The position numbers and the translations under genes were made by a program. This document shows, piece by piece, positions 1 to 10,093 of a DNA stretch of 46,395 nt; the first letter of the stretch is position 1; each line of letters begins with the position of its first letter. Under the pieces are notes generated by a model. It was given only the letters and a program-made list of their open reading frames with translations. It did not search any database and was not told the origin of the DNA. The DNA lies in assembly GCA_024699855.1 (NCBI GenBank), contig JAMPIQ010000013.1, positions 1 to 46,395 on the forward strand, read 5' to 3'. The stretch is from Aphelenchoides besseyi (taxonomy: Eukaryota > Nematoda > Chromadorea > Rhabditida > Aphelenchoididae).

Positions 1-359
1 AGACGACGACCACCGATCCTGGTTCGCTGACAACGGGCGCTGACATAAGATCGACGCACTTTCCTGACCAAGACGGCGGCGAACTCAGATCGACGCGAGA
101 TTCCGTTGACCGGCGCGCGGGCTCCCGCACCTGATGATCAGTGCTAGCCAATGGGCTGCCGTAATGGAATGAAGGGGAAACGCGGTAGCGCGCGAGAGGG
201 AGGCGCCTCGCCCTCGAAAAAGGACTTCGCGTTCCCAGTTGGCGAAGGCGATGAAACCTTCGGCATCCACCAGAATAACGGGGGTTCTGCACCTCGTTTC
301 AGAACCGGCCATGGCAAGCAGGGTTTGCATCGTGCCGGCGTGTGTTTGTCAGCGCTCAT
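1..359 (-). pseudogene. Broken ntrB 5' fragment (fold-back copy)
   Basis: This is the complement of the ntrB start region (12570-12921). The copied start codon lies at 357-359. Several indels break the frame, for example near 100-260 where the PAS-like start of NtrB falls apart. The fragment is cut by the window edge and should not be counted as a second ntrB. Confidence 0.88.
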
Positions 360-1450
360 GCGGCCTTCCTTGCGGGCGTCTTCGCGCCGCATTTTCGCTA
401 ATGGCAGGCGCAGCAGAATCAGCCACTTCCGCGTGTCACAGGCGATGTCATGATTTCAGCATGTCCAGTCGTTTTGCGATCTCCGGCGCGAAACGGTCGA
501 GATACACATCCCGATGGTTGTGCGGGCATGCCGGAGACCGGCTTTCCCTTCCATAAAATTCCAGCATCAATCTCGTAATGTTCGATGGCGAATGGCTGGA
601 ATATGGCGCCGCGGTCCGGCGGCTTGAATGTCCCGGCAAGCACCGCCGGCAGCGCAGGGTGGCCCCCGCCCTCGCAGCGCGCGCCCGAACCATAACGGCA
701 TCCGTCACCTCGAACGGCGCAGGATTCGCTCGCGCGCAATCTCCGGCCGTTCATCATTCAACGTCGCCATTGGCGATCAGCGGCACGTAAATCACCTCAC
801 GCACGGCGCGGAGGCTCCCACCAGTCCGCCCGTCCCTCGTAAAACGCATGCGGGTGCGGCCGTGAATGGTGATCAGCTGACACACTGCGGCTTCGGCACG
901 GCGGGGCGATCGCTACGGCCGCAGGGATGGTGTTCGCGTCCCAGCCGAGCGGCATCCTTCAGCGTCACAGGCACGGTTTGACTGCATTGACCGGTGCCCT
1001 CAATGAGCAGAGATGCATGATCCGGATCGCGCATCAAAGCCGAGCCGGAATAACCGCCCGTCACCTTCTTGGCTGGACAGCCCATATTGATGTCGATTGA
1101 TGCAGGGCGCCATGGTCGGCTGCGGATCTTCGCTGCCCTCGGCCCATGAAATGGCCGCCTCGCGTCCGTGCGAGCTGCCACCATATGCCGGACCCAATGG
1201 CCGGCATTTTGTCAGCCGCGCCCAGGATTTCGCGCCGCGGTTGGCGACGAGCTTCACCACGGGCTTGCCACGATTTCCGTAACGACAAGGCCCGCGCCAT
1301 AACGCCAAGGCAGCTGGCCGGAACGGCAGATCCCGTCCCACGGAACGCCCGACATGGGGGCTCCAGAACGGCATAACGATTTAACGGATCGTGACTGAGC
1401 GATGCGGAACGGTTCTGACAAACTCCGGAAGATGCATTGATGAGCTTCAT
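356..1450 (-). pseudogene. Broken dusB copy (fold-back copy)
   Basis: This is a degraded complement of dusB at 11557-12573, with the copied start codon at 1448-1450. Fragments of DusB protein, such as the [16 protein letters not shown] segment, are readable between frameshifts. The copy is about 78 bases longer than the parent gene through inserted bases. Confidence 0.88.
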
Positions 1451-1745
1451 GCAGAAAGGGTTTATTTGCAATTAGTTTTAGACAGTGTTTGTGCAGTTTG
1501 CCAAGCACTTGTAGAGGGTTGCAGCCCTTTATTTTGCTGGGCGACTGCCGGCCTGTTTGGCTGTCGGAAGCAATTTGGTGGCAGGTTCCCGAACACGCAA
1601 TGGTGGGTGATCCTGCAGGCATGCAGGGGCGAATGCGCGTCTTAATATCGGGGCTGGCCATCCGGGTTGTTGAAACGCTAGAGCAGGAACTGTCCACCGC
1701 CTAAGGGTGGCGCGCAAAGCATAAGACCAATGCAGGAAGAGTACC

Positions 1746-3021
1746 ATGAAAACTCGGCATCGATCGTCATCGTCGCCGCTGGAACGCGGAGAAGAAGCGG
1801 GCTCTCCCGAGGAAGGGCCGAAACAATAGCGCCCTATACGAGCAGGGCCGTGATCGAGCATACATTTTCAGACCTTCCCTCGACTGGAATCAGGCCTCCC
1901 CCCCCATCGTGATCGTCAGCCATGTCAGAAGATGCGGAAACTACTGTCCGCCAATCCTCGCGGCGGCTTGATGCCGCGAGCGGAATCGTTAACCGTCAAC
2001 GGGCGGCGCAACACGCCAGCAAGTCGGTGCTTTGCCGGGGCTGGAAGCGCCTCGCCTCGGAAGAGCTGGACGCATGTGATTACTCCATGATGCCGTGCGG
2101 GCCTTTCGGTTCCCGTTGGACGTGCTGGAAAGCATCGTCGCCCTGCACGCGGGCCGGCGCCATCCGGCGTCCTGCCTGCCCTCTCCGCTCGTCAACTGAC
2201 AAGACCTAAGCGCGGTTCGGAAGGTCGCGTCGGTGGGAGACGTTTTCCCGGCAGGGCGTTATTACGCGCAGTGACACCGCAGGAGTTTCGGCTACGGCTA
2301 TATTACCTCGCCGCGCACCGGCACCGCTGCCGCCTCCCGAAAGCCGATTTTAAAACCGATGACGCTTCGAATTGCCGAATGGCGTGGCTGACGGTGACAA
2401 TGACCGAGGGTTAGGTCGACAATGTAAAAACGCACTCTCAAAAGCGGGGATAATCTCCATGGCCGATGAAAGCTCTCTCCACCGATTGCCGTACGTTGCG
2501 CAACCGCAATGGTTTACGACGTGCATCAAGCTGGAGGCCGGCGACGGCGTGACGTTGTGTCGGCCGTCTATGCATCGAAACACGACCAGAGATTGAAAGG
2601 TCATTCGGATGCGGATGTGGACCTTGACATGCGCTGACGGATGCGCTGCTCGCCACCTGTGCGCGCGGCGAGATCGGCGATCACGTTCCCGCCTCCGATC
2701 GCAAATGGAAGGGAGCAGCCCCTCGCGCGATCTTCCATCTTCCGCGAACATGCGGTCGGCCAAGATTGGTTTCGCGACATGGCGGCACGAGCATGAATCC
2801 GATGTCTCGCTGATTGCGGAAGCGGCCGCGCAATTCGGCCCCCACACGTCAGGCCATGCGCGAAAGCACTGGTCCGAACATGCAGGAGCATCGCGCTGGA
2901 GCGCTGCTCGGTGAAGGCGACGAACCAATGAGACCATCGGTTTTCGTCGGCCCGCAGGGAAGGCATCAGCGGCAATCCTCGCCACCTCTACCCGTCGTTC
3001 TAATGGGAAGACCTTTAATGA
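1746..3021 (+). pseudogene. Broken ispDF copy (fold-back copy)
   Basis: This is a degraded complement of ispDF at 10090-11280. The copied start is at 1746 and the stop overlaps the copied cinA start at 3018-3021, preserving the parent ATGA overlap. Frameshifts interrupt both the cytidylyltransferase and the cyclodiphosphate synthase halves. The parent arm reads through without a break. Confidence 0.88.
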
Positions 3022-3560
3022 CCATTATTTTCCCGCTGACATAGAAGACCTGGCGCGGCGGATCATTGCCGATATTTCACCGCGCATGGTTCAATGGTCT
3101 GCGACCGGCGGAAAGCTGGCACGGGCGGCCTGGATCGCGCCGGTGCCCCCTGACGGAGATTGCCGGCTCCTTCCGCTGGTCGTGCGATCGTGGTTTTTGT
3201 TCACCTATACCAATGAAGCCAAGATGGACATGCTGGGGGCGTTGGCGCCGAAGACGCTGGGCGAAATTCGGCGCGGTAGCCCGGACATACCAGCGCTGCA
3301 GATGGCGCATGGCGCACTCGTTCCTTTCACGGGCGGGTTTTGCCGTGGCGGTAACTGGCATCGCTGTTCCGGTTGGCGGTTTCCGCAGCAATGCCGGTGG
3401 GGCTCGTGCATCTGGTGGCCGCAAAGGCGGCGCAGCGTTAAAATCCTGCATCGGGAAATGCTTACGCGGCGAGATCGGCCCGCACAGAATCCGGCTTGCT
3501 AACGGTGAGGACGGTGCGCTCCAGAATGCTGATAGCCCTCAATCAGCCGGGTCAGTATAA
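3018..3560 (+). pseudogene. Broken cinA copy (fold-back copy)
   Basis: This is a degraded complement of cinA at 9583-10093, with the copied TAA at 3558-3560. Short blocks such as [12 protein letters not shown] are readable between frameshifts. It adds nothing beyond the parent. Confidence 0.87.
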
Positions 3561-4025
3561 ATTGTTTAGTCGGCACGGCGTCGAGAAGGCTTCCCGCGAA
3601 CATGCGAAAAGGCCCGGTCGAACATCGACCCCCATGACGCGCGCCGAGCAGACGGTTCGTGAATTCATAATCGATGAAAAAATGAATGGCTGAGCCGCCC
3701 TCGTCGGCAGCGTCGAAACCGCCAGCGATTGTCGAGATATTTACCAACGGATCAGTCGATATATTTCACGTCGATGGCGCGCTCGGCCGGGTTCAGCGCA
3801 CCTGCCGGGTGGTGAAGGGTTCGCGAATGGCCTTGGGGGGTAGCCCACCGTCATAACGCCCACCAGCAGCACCTTGCCATCGCGCTTTCCTTGCGCGAAA
3901 CGTACGGTGAGCGCCTCGCAAAGGGGCAGAAACGCCGGATATTGTCTCCACATCGGCGACGAGGTCGTACAATGCGGTTCGGGCGATGGTTTGACGCGTG
4001 GCGAATGCGTTTCGAACTGTGGCAT
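3543..4025 (-). pseudogene. Broken ratA/coq10 copy (fold-back copy)
   Basis: This is a degraded complement of the RatA-family gene at 9146-9601, with the copied start at 4023-4025. The tail-to-tail overlap with the cinA copy is retained, as expected for a copied segment. Insertions such as the GGGG near 3837 break the frame. Confidence 0.87.
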
Positions 4026-4036
4026 GAGCGGGCCAG

Positions 4037-4653
4037 TTAATCCTCGATACGCAGAAGAGCAAGAAGGCCGGCGAAAACTGTATTTCAGGCTTTGTCAGCT
4101 GGAATACCAGCACATCAGAACAATAAAGCGCGAAATTCTGCTCGAAAATCGGGGCATTGCGGCGTTCGAAATTCCAGAGATATAGCGCAGAAAAATCGAT
4201 GTATATCCGTTCGGGTACACCCCTTCCGACCATTGTCCGGGGCGAGCCTTGCCATAACCCCCTGATCGCCCGGCTGAGCGCGCCCCACAGGCAGAGCCAG
4301 CGCGGCAATGCGCACACCCACAAAACGATGTGGGATCGCGGCAGCCGGTATATCGAAAAACGACGGATTGCTGCCCGTCCATCAGCCAGCGCTCCATCGG
4401 TAATGATGGTGGCTATCCTCTCCCGCTGCTCCTTCCTCGCGCTTTCGCGCCGTGCCAGCAGGGGCAGCCAGAAAACATCGCGATCCATGGAGATGTAAAA
4501 GGCGAAGTCCTCCGAATTGCGACGCGAGCTTCTGCGAAAGCGAAGCGTCGTGCTTGCCAGCCGCCGAGCAGCCTACGGACCGTGATTCGCTTCGCGCCCC
4601 GGCGATGGAATCGGCAAGCCCGCATCTTCCACCCGTGAAGATAGTTTTGGCAT
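4037..4653 (-). pseudogene. Broken P-loop kinase-like copy (fold-back copy)
   Basis: This is a degraded complement of the P-loop gene at 8564-9136, with the copied start at 4651-4653. The copy of the Walker A coding region near 4550-4575 is frame-broken, while the parent is intact. Confidence 0.87.
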
Positions 4654-4903
4654 TTCAGAAACCTCATCTGACTGCTTGATTTTTTCCTGCCATCGCCCCG
4701 CAGCGATATCTTCGCCGTGCATGACAGTTAGCGGAAAATTGAACTATTGTACTCCCGTCGCAGGGATTGCTATTTTATTTTGCGACTATTATTACACACA
4801 TTGGATGCAACTCGGCGGCTGGATGAGCTCCCGATTTCACCCGCGGTATTCATCCTTGGTTGCAACCCGACATATAACCGCTTTGAAGCAGCTGAGTGAG
4901 CCG

Positions 4904-5090
4904 ATGGAACGATTTTTCCAACAATCATCAACCTTCTCGAAGCCGCCAAGCAACTCGCCGTCGATGAACGGCATGCCGGTGGGCTTGCCGATCTCATTCG
5001 ACGTCCGCGAAATGCGAGGCGAGAGAGAAACAAGCCGGTTCTGCCGCAAGCGCAAACGCGGCGAATCGACCCGCCAAGGAAGACTATTAA
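4904..5090 (+). pseudogene. Copy of small conserved gene (fold-back copy)
   Basis: This is a degraded complement of the small gene at about 8147-8324. It is useful as an independent reading. At 5053-5056 the copy has three A where the parent has four. The three-A reading leads to a short C-terminus with a stop at 5088-5090. Confidence 0.8.
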
Positions 5091-5162
5091 TTGCCGAGCG
5101 CGCAGAGGCCGATCGATAAAAGCCGACTGGCCCAATCTTCAAGACGATGTCATAATCAAACA

Positions 5163-6027
5163 ATGAAACGGGCCGCTTGTTGCGAGCGGCCATTTCTTTG
5201 CACAATGGGAAAAGACAGCGTCCAGGACAGCCGCAATCTCCTCAGAAATATCAGAAAACTACTACAGGAAGAAAGACCGAAGGAAACTGCATGGCTTCGT
5301 TCAGATCGTGCGTCCGGTTTCCGGGCGTTGCTGATCGATGGGGCGGGACGGCAGGAACGAAGGGTTCGGCCGGACCGGCGTGTTCATCCAGCGCGATGCG
5401 CCGCATACGCGGTAGCGACGGCAAGCACCACGTCGCTGGTGGTCGGTAATCGAATGAAGGCGGCCCCTCCCCCCGAGCAAACGCTCGAGCAATTCGCCGC
5501 CCATTCGCCGGTTCCTCGATATCGGGCGGCGGATACGCGGCAATTGAATCGCCTATATGGCGCGGTGTCATCGGAACAAGAGCGCTCTGGTTCACGTGTA
5601 TTTTATTTCCGTGGTGTTCTCCGGCCTGTTGGCACCGGCTCCCTGAGCGACAAGCCTCGCCAATTAGAAGCAGACATCCGCCAACGCTCTGCACAGGCTC
5701 GTTGCACTTAGCAGGGCGGAACCGTTTTTTATCCCCTGGACCAATCGAGATTCTCGCCTCCTTCGTGAACCTCAAGCGACAAGCCGGCCTTGTCATGCGC
5801 TGTTTTCTCGAAGAATCGGCCTCCCGCCTCAACACCGCTGGCTGGCCCGGGCGGCGCGTTTGGACAAGGTCTGCGCAGTGCTTCAAGCAAGTCCACTCTG
5901 CTGCCGATTGCAGAGATCGCCTTGCGGGCCGGATTTTTCCGACCAGACTGTGCACTGACGCGGAGCCATGCGCAATGCAGTGGTATTAAACGCCCGCTCC
6001 TACCGTCGTACCTACGGGATTCATTAA
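5163..6027 (+). pseudogene. Broken araC-family regulator copy (fold-back copy)
   Basis: This is a degraded complement of the AraC-type regulator at 7283-8077. The copied start is at 5163 and the stop at 6025-6027, followed by a run of A stretched from four to ten. The cupin and helix-turn-helix parts are both frame-broken. Confidence 0.87.
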
Positions 6028-6136
6028 AAAAAAAACCGCCAGCATATCCGTTCAGGAGTTTTTGGTCCAATGACAAGCCGGCAAAGGGCTGTGCACACTC
6101 CGCAGGCAAAAGTGAAATGCGGATTGCGTGACTGAC

Positions 6137-6499
6137 ATGACAGAACAGGGTCGCGTGTTTTTTACGGCAATGCCTGGCGGGGTTGGCCCCCGCTCTGGGT
6201 GGGATTAGTTTTCTCGCTCCCAAAGCTTCGTGCCGGATTTTTTCCCGCCCTGCACTCGCGACGGCGCGTTATCTGCACCTATGGGCTGATTTTCCCTGCA
6301 TCACATATCGGGCCAGCGCCACTGAAACGCTTGGCGGCGGCATTTTTGGCGCCGCGGGAGTGGATAGCAACTCGGCTGGCTGAGCATGATCGGCAATATC
6401 GCCTATTATGTCTTCATATCAACGGCGGTGAGGCTGAGCGGCGTCCGTCTTCACCTACTCATCATATCGGTTTCCTGCCCGTTCGATGTCAACCATCAT
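6137..6499 (+). pseudogene. Broken EamA transporter fragment (fold-back copy)
   Basis: This is a degraded complement of the start of the transporter at 6855-7189, ending at the fold. The copy loses two or three bases at its start codon region. It is the last piece of the left arm. Confidence 0.87.
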
Positions 6500-6854
6500 C
6501 ACAGCCATAAAATGCAGCCAGTCGCCCGAACTATGGCTTTCGCCGCCAAAGCCAAAGGCCGGGATGGCGAGCGCGAGCGCAAGCCCACCGGTCACCACCA
6601 CACCGGTCATCATGTTCCAGTCATCCGCGCTGACATCGTGAAGACGGGAGAGCCAGCGGGCGTTACCCACGGCAAAGGCCGTCCATGACGCCAGCGCACC
6701 GAGCGCACAGGCAAGCCCGATGACACGGGAGACATCGAGCCCCGCATCGTTTTCCGTCAGCGACTGCCATGAAATGCCGATAATCCCCATCGCGCCGAAG
6801 GCGAGCGACGGCCACAGCCGCTTCAGCGACACCGCGCCGTGATCGCGGCTGCCG
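6500..6854. other. Loop and junction of the fold-back
   Basis: These 355 bases lie between the two arms and occur once. They encode the interior of the EamA transporter on the minus strand, with clean membrane-protein reading. The switch from copy to parent falls near 6499-6510, where plus-strand transporter reading stops and minus-strand transporter reading starts. I see no recognisable sequencing adapter at the junction. An inverted copy with an unpaired loop fits a template-switch or amplification chimera better than a simple read-through of a hairpin adapter, but the sequence does not settle the mechanism. Confidence 0.8.
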
Positions 6855-7189
6855 ATGATGGTGACAGCGACGGGCAGGAAACCGATGATGATGGAGGTGA
6901 AGGCGACGCCGCTCAGCTTCACCGCCGTTGATATGAAGACATAATAGGCGATATTGCCGATCATGCTCAGCCAGCCGAGTGCTATCCACTCCCGCGCGCC
7001 AAAATGCGCCGACACGCGTTTCAGGCGCGGCCCGATGATGATGAGGGAAATCAGCCCATAGGTGAGATAACGCGCCGTCGAGAGTTGCAGGGCGGAAAAA
7101 TCCGGCACGAGTTTGGGAGCGAGAAAAATCCCACCCCAGAGCGCACCCGCCAGCATGCCGTAAAAAACACCGAGACCTGTTCTGTTCAT
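6500..7189 (-). CDS. DMT/EamA-family transporter, C-terminus cut at the fold
   Basis: This inner-membrane permease belongs to the drug/metabolite transporter superfamily; its substrate is unknown. The start at 7189 opens directly into a membrane helix (GVFYGMLAGALWGGIFLAPK), followed by repeated hydrophobic segments typical of the EamA fold. About 230 residues are genuine, up to WLHFMAV near 6500. The frame then continues for about 15 residues into the fold-back copy and stops at 6455. EamA proteins are usually near 290-300 residues, so roughly 60 are missing because of the chimera, not because of a mutation. The gene lies 93 bases downstream of an AraC-type regulator on the same strand, which suggests local control of export. 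Exact substrate and orthology cannot be told from the sequence. Confidence 0.82.
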
Positions 7190-7282
7190 GTCATGTCACA
7201 TCCGCATTCACATTTGCCTGCGATGTGCCACAGCCCTTTGCGGCTGTCTTGACAAAAACTCCTGACGGATATGCTGGCGGTT

Positions 7283-8077
7283 TTAATGAATCCCGTAGGT
7301 CCGACGGTAGGCTGCGGGCGTTTCACCCACTGCATTGCGCATGGCCCGCGTCAGTGCAGTCTGGTCGGAAAAACCGGCCCGCAAGGCGATCTCTGCAATC
7401 GGCAGAGTGGAATTGCTGAGCAATGCGCAGACCTTGTCCAAGCGCAGCCCGGCCAGCCAGCGGTGAGGCGGGAGGCCGAATTCTTCGAGAAACAGCGCAT
7501 GCAGGCGGCTGTCGCTGATGGTCACGCAGGAGGCGAGCATCTCGATGGTCCAGGGGAAAAACGGTTCCGCCCTGATAAGTGCAACGAGCCTGTGCAAGCG
7601 TTGGCGGATGTCGGCTTTCTCATTGGCGAGGCTGTCGATCAGGAGCGGTGCCCACAGGCCGGAAATATCGTCGCGTCGCCCTTCTGTTCCGATGACACCG
7701 CGCATATAGGCGATCAATTGCCGCGTATCCTGCGCGATATCGAGAAACGGCGAATGGGCGAATTGCTCGAGCGTTTGCTCGGGAAGGGCGCCTTCATCGA
7801 TATCGACCACCAGCGAGTGGTTGCTTGCCGTCGCTTCCTGCGTATGCGGCGCATCGCGATGGATGAACACGCCGCGTCCGGCCGACAATTCGTCCTGCCG
7901 TCCCGCCACATCGATCAGCAAACGCCCGGAAACCGGAAGAACGATCTGAACGAAGCCATGCCGTTCCTTCGGTCTTTCTTCCCTGTAGGTTCTGATATCG
8001 GCGGATGCGGCTGTCATGACGCTGTCGTTTCCATTGTGCAAAGAAATGGCCGCCTCGAAAAAGCGGCCAGTTTTCAT
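7283..8077 (-). CDS. AraC-family transcriptional regulator
   Basis: This is a 264-residue DNA-binding regulator of the AraC/XylS class. Residues 30-110 look like a cupin sensor domain (the GFVQIVLPVSGRLLIDVAG strand pattern and an FIHRDAPH stretch). The last 100 residues carry the double helix-turn-helix, with the signature LPIAEIALRAGFSDQTALTR and a terminal ETPAAYRR. The frame is intact and of family-typical length. It sits just upstream of the EamA transporter on the same strand, so the transporter is the obvious candidate target. The ligand is unknown. It resembles regulators paired with exporters of small metabolites, but that is inference from neighbourhood only. Confidence 0.9.
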   Translation of the reverse strand: MKTGRFFEAAISLHNGNDSVMTAASADIRTYREERPKERHGFVQIVLPVSGRLLIDVAGRQDELSAGRGVFIHRDAPHTQEATASNHSLVVDIDEGALPEQTLEQFAHSPFLDIAQDTRQLIAYMRGVIGTEGRRDDISGLWAPLLIDSLANEKADIRQRLHRLVALIRAEPFFPWTIEMLASCVTISDSRLHALFLEEFGLPPHRWLAGLRLDKVCALLSNSTLPIAEIALRAGFSDQTALTRAMRNAVGETPAAYRRTYGIH

Positions 8078-8084
8078 TGTTTGA

Positions 8085-8324
8085 TTATGACATCGTCTTG
8101 AAGATTGGGCCAGTCGGCTTTATCGATCGGCTCTGCGCGCCGGCAATTAACAGTCTTCCTTGGCGGTCGATTCGCCGCGTTTTGCGCTTGCGCAGAACCG
8201 GCTTGTTCTCTCTCGCCTCGCATTTCGCGACGTCGATGAGATAGGCAAGCACCGGCATGCCGTTCATCGATGCGAGTTGCTTGGCGGATTCGAGAAGGTT
8301 GATGATGTTGGAAAAATCGTCCAT
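8085..8324 (-). CDS. Small conserved rhizobial protein, C-terminus probably misread
   Basis: I chose the Met at 8324, which starts MDDFSNIINLLESAKQL; an upstream Met at 8372 is possible but less family-like. The protein is a short, cytosolic, helix-rich chain with no known domain that I recognise. As written it runs to 8085 and ends in a basic tail. A run of four A (complement of 8180-8183) is three A in the fold-back copy. With three, the tail becomes KRGESTAKEDC and stops at 8147-8149, giving about 58 residues. I think the shorter product is correct. The gene is 8 bases upstream of nothing coding on its strand except the AraC gene start at 8077, so co-transcription with that gene is possible. 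Confidence 0.65.
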   Translation of the reverse strand: MDDFSNIINLLESAKQLASMNGMPVLAYLIDVAKCEARENKPVLRKRKTRRIDRQGRLLIAGAQSRSIKPTGPIFKTMS

Positions 8325-8372
8325 CGGCTCACTCAGTGGCTCAAAGCGGTTATATGTCGGGTCTGAACCCAA

Positions 8373-8563
8373 GGATGAATACGCTGGGTGAAATCGGGAG
8401 CTTCCAGCGCCGTTGCATCCAATGGGTGTAATATTAGTCGCAAATAAATAGCAATCCCTGCGACGGGGTTACAATAGTCAATTTTCCGTAACTGTCATGC
8501 ACGGCGAAGATATCGCTGCGGGGCGATGGCAGAAAAATCCAGCAGTCAGATGAGGTTTCTGAA
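8373..8563. promoter_or_regulatory. Divergent intergenic region
   Basis: These 191 bases separate the minus-strand small gene from the plus-strand P-loop gene, so both promoters should lie here. The centre is AT-rich (about 8425-8455), unlike the surrounding high-GC coding DNA. I cannot name a specific -35/-10 pair or operator with confidence. Confidence 0.4.
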
Positions 8564-9136
8564 ATGCCAAACTATCTTCACAGGGTGGAAGATGCGGCTG
8601 CGATCATCGCCGGGGCGCAGCGAATCACGGTCGTAGGCTGCTCCGGCGGCGGCAAGACGACGCTTTCGCAGAAGCTCGCGCGCAATTTCGGACTTCGCTA
8701 CATCTCCATGGATCGCGATGTTTTCTGGCTGCCCGGCTGGCAGGCGCGCCCGCGCGAGGAGCAGCGGGAGAGGATAGCCACCATCATTACCGAGGAGCGC
8801 TGGCTGATGGACGGCAGCAATCCGTCGTCTTTCGATATACGGCTGCCGCGATCCCACATCGTTTTGTGGGTGCGCATGCCGCGCTGGCTCTGCCTGTGGG
8901 GCGCGCTCAGCCGGGCGATCAGGGGTTATGGCAAGGCCCGCCCGGAAATGGCGGAGGGGTGTCCCGAAAGGATAGACATCGATTTCCTGCGCTATATCTG
9001 GAATTTCGAACGCCGCCATGCCCCGATTTTCGAGCAGAATTTCGCGCTTTATGGTCCTGATGTGCCGGTATTCCAGCTGAAAAGCCGAAAACAGTTTTTT
9101 CGCCGCCTTCTTGATCTTCTGCGTATCGAGGATTAA
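8564..9136 (+). CDS. Adenylate-kinase-like P-loop protein (FlaR/topology-modulation type)
   Basis: This is a 190-residue P-loop NTPase. Walker A is GCSGGGKTT at about residues 25-33, followed by a DRDVFWLPGW segment that matches the AK-like 'topology modulation protein' group, where this region binds or positions substrate. An arginine-rich lid-like stretch (RAIRGYGKARPEM) and a basic C-terminal helix follow. Proteins of this group are annotated as adenylate kinases or AAA proteins; the true substrate is not known. The frame is intact. It is followed after 9 bases by the RatA-family gene, so the two are probably one transcript. Confidence 0.85.
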   Translation: MPNYLHRVEDAAAIIAGAQRITVVGCSGGGKTTLSQKLARNFGLRYISMDRDVFWLPGWQARPREEQRERIATIITEERWLMDGSNPSSFDIRLPRSHIVLWVRMPRWLCLWGALSRAIRGYGKARPEMAEGCPERIDIDFLRYIWNFERRHAPIFEQNFALYGPDVPVFQLKSRKQFFRRLLDLLRIED

Positions 9137-9145
9137 CTGCCGCTC

Positions 9146-9601
9146 ATGCCACAGTTCGAAACGCATCGCCACGTCAAACACTCGCCCGACCGCATGTACG
9201 ACCTCGTCGCCGATGTGGAGAAATATCCGCAGTTTCTGCCCCTTTGCGAGGCGCTCACCGTCCGTTCGCGCAAGGAGCGCGATGGCAAGGTGCTGCTGGT
9301 GGCGGATATGACGGTGGGCTACAAGGCCATTCGCGAAACCTTCACCACGCAGGTGCTGCTGAACCCGGCCGAGCGCGCCATCGACGTGAAATATATCGAC
9401 GGACCGTTTAAATATCTCGACAATCGCTGGCGTTTCGAGCCTGCCGACGAGGGCGGCTCAGCCATTCATTTTTTCATCGATTATGAATTCAAGAACCGTC
9501 TGCTCGGCGCGGTCATGGGGTCGATGTTCGACCGGGCCTTTCGCATGTTCGCGGAAGCCTTCGAGACGCGTGCCGATAAAATTTATACGGACCCGGCCTG
9601 A
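9146..9601 (+). CDS. RatA/Coq10-family START-domain protein
   Basis: This is a 151-residue single-domain protein of the polyketide-cyclase/START fold. The start [20 protein letters not shown] and the [16 protein letters not shown] stretch are diagnostic of the Coq10/RatA family. In alphaproteobacteria and mitochondria, members bind ubiquinone or its intermediates; the E. coli member was described as RatA, a ribosome-association inhibitor. I favour the quinone-binding role here, by family only. The frame is complete. Its last 19 bases overlap the 3' end of cinA on the opposite strand. Confidence 0.9.
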   Translation: MPQFETHRHVKHSPDRMYDLVADVEKYPQFLPLCEALTVRSRKERDGKVLLVADMTVGYKAIRETFTTQVLLNPAERAIDVKYIDGPFKYLDNRWRFEPADEGGSAIHFFIDYEFKNRLLGAVMGSMFDRAFRMFAEAFETRADKIYTDPA

Positions 9602-10093
9602 TTGAGGGCTATCAGCATCTGGAGCGCCGTCCTCACCGTAGCAAGCCGGATTTCTGTGCGGCCGATCTCGCCGTAACGCATTTCCCGATGCAGGATTTTA
9701 CCGCTGCGCGCCTTTGCGGCCAGATGCACGAGCCCCACCGGCTTGTCGGCGGAACCGCCACCCGGACCAGCGATGCCAGTTACCGCCACGGCAAAACCCG
9801 CCCGTGAACGGAAAGAGGGCGCCATGCGCCATCTGCAGCGCTGTCTGTCGGGATACCGCGCCGAAATTCGCCAGCGTCTCGGCGCCAACGCCCAGCATGT
9901 CCATCTTGGCTTCATTGGTATAGGTGACAAAACCACGATCGACGACAGCGGAGGAGCCGGCAATCTCCGTCAGGGCACCGGCGATCAGGCCGCCCGTGCA
10001 GCTTTCCGCGGTCGAGACCATGAAACCATGCGCGGTGAAATCGGCAATGATCCGCCGCGCCAGGTCTTCTATGTCAGCGGGAAAAAGGCTCAT
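9583..10093 (-). CDS. cinA: CinA-family nicotinamide-nucleotide amidohydrolase, one frameshift
   Basis: This is a short CinA C-terminal-domain protein (PncC-type), which would deamidate nicotinamide mononucleotide in NAD salvage. The [20 protein letters not shown] segment near residue 25 is the family hallmark, and a [19 protein letters not shown] block follows. The two halves are in different frames, and the break is one extra T near 9810. Correcting it gives 169 residues, the usual length for the stand-alone domain. Its ATG overlaps the ispDF stop (ATGA at 10090-10093), so it is translationally coupled to ispDF. It converges with the RatA gene, overlapping by 19 bases. Confidence 0.88.

Larger units (their letters stand above)
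1..6499 (-). repeat. Left arm of fold-back inverted duplication (low-quality copy)
   Basis: This stretch is a reverse-complement copy of 6855-12921. The first 40 bases match the complement of 12882-12921 exactly, and the correspondence continues through every gene to about 6499, which pairs with about 6855. Left plus right coordinates sum to about 12922 at the outer edge and 13354 at the fold, so the left arm has gained about 430 bases. The differences are mostly extra single bases and stretched runs; for example, a run of four A in the parent (complement of 7281-7284) is ten A at 6026-6035. Coding and intergenic parts look equally affected. I infer an uncorrected chimeric long read, not a real duplication. 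Confidence 0.93.

Noticed and set aside
6026..6035. A ten-A tract as a possible slippage or regulatory site
   Set aside because: The clean arm has four A at the same place, so it is an expanded homopolymer error.
1..6499. A cluster of overlapping short frames that could be read as a novel multi-gene system or as many pseudogenes
   Set aside because: All of it is explained as a reverse complement of 6855-12921 with sequencing errors; no segment lacks a partner in the right arm.
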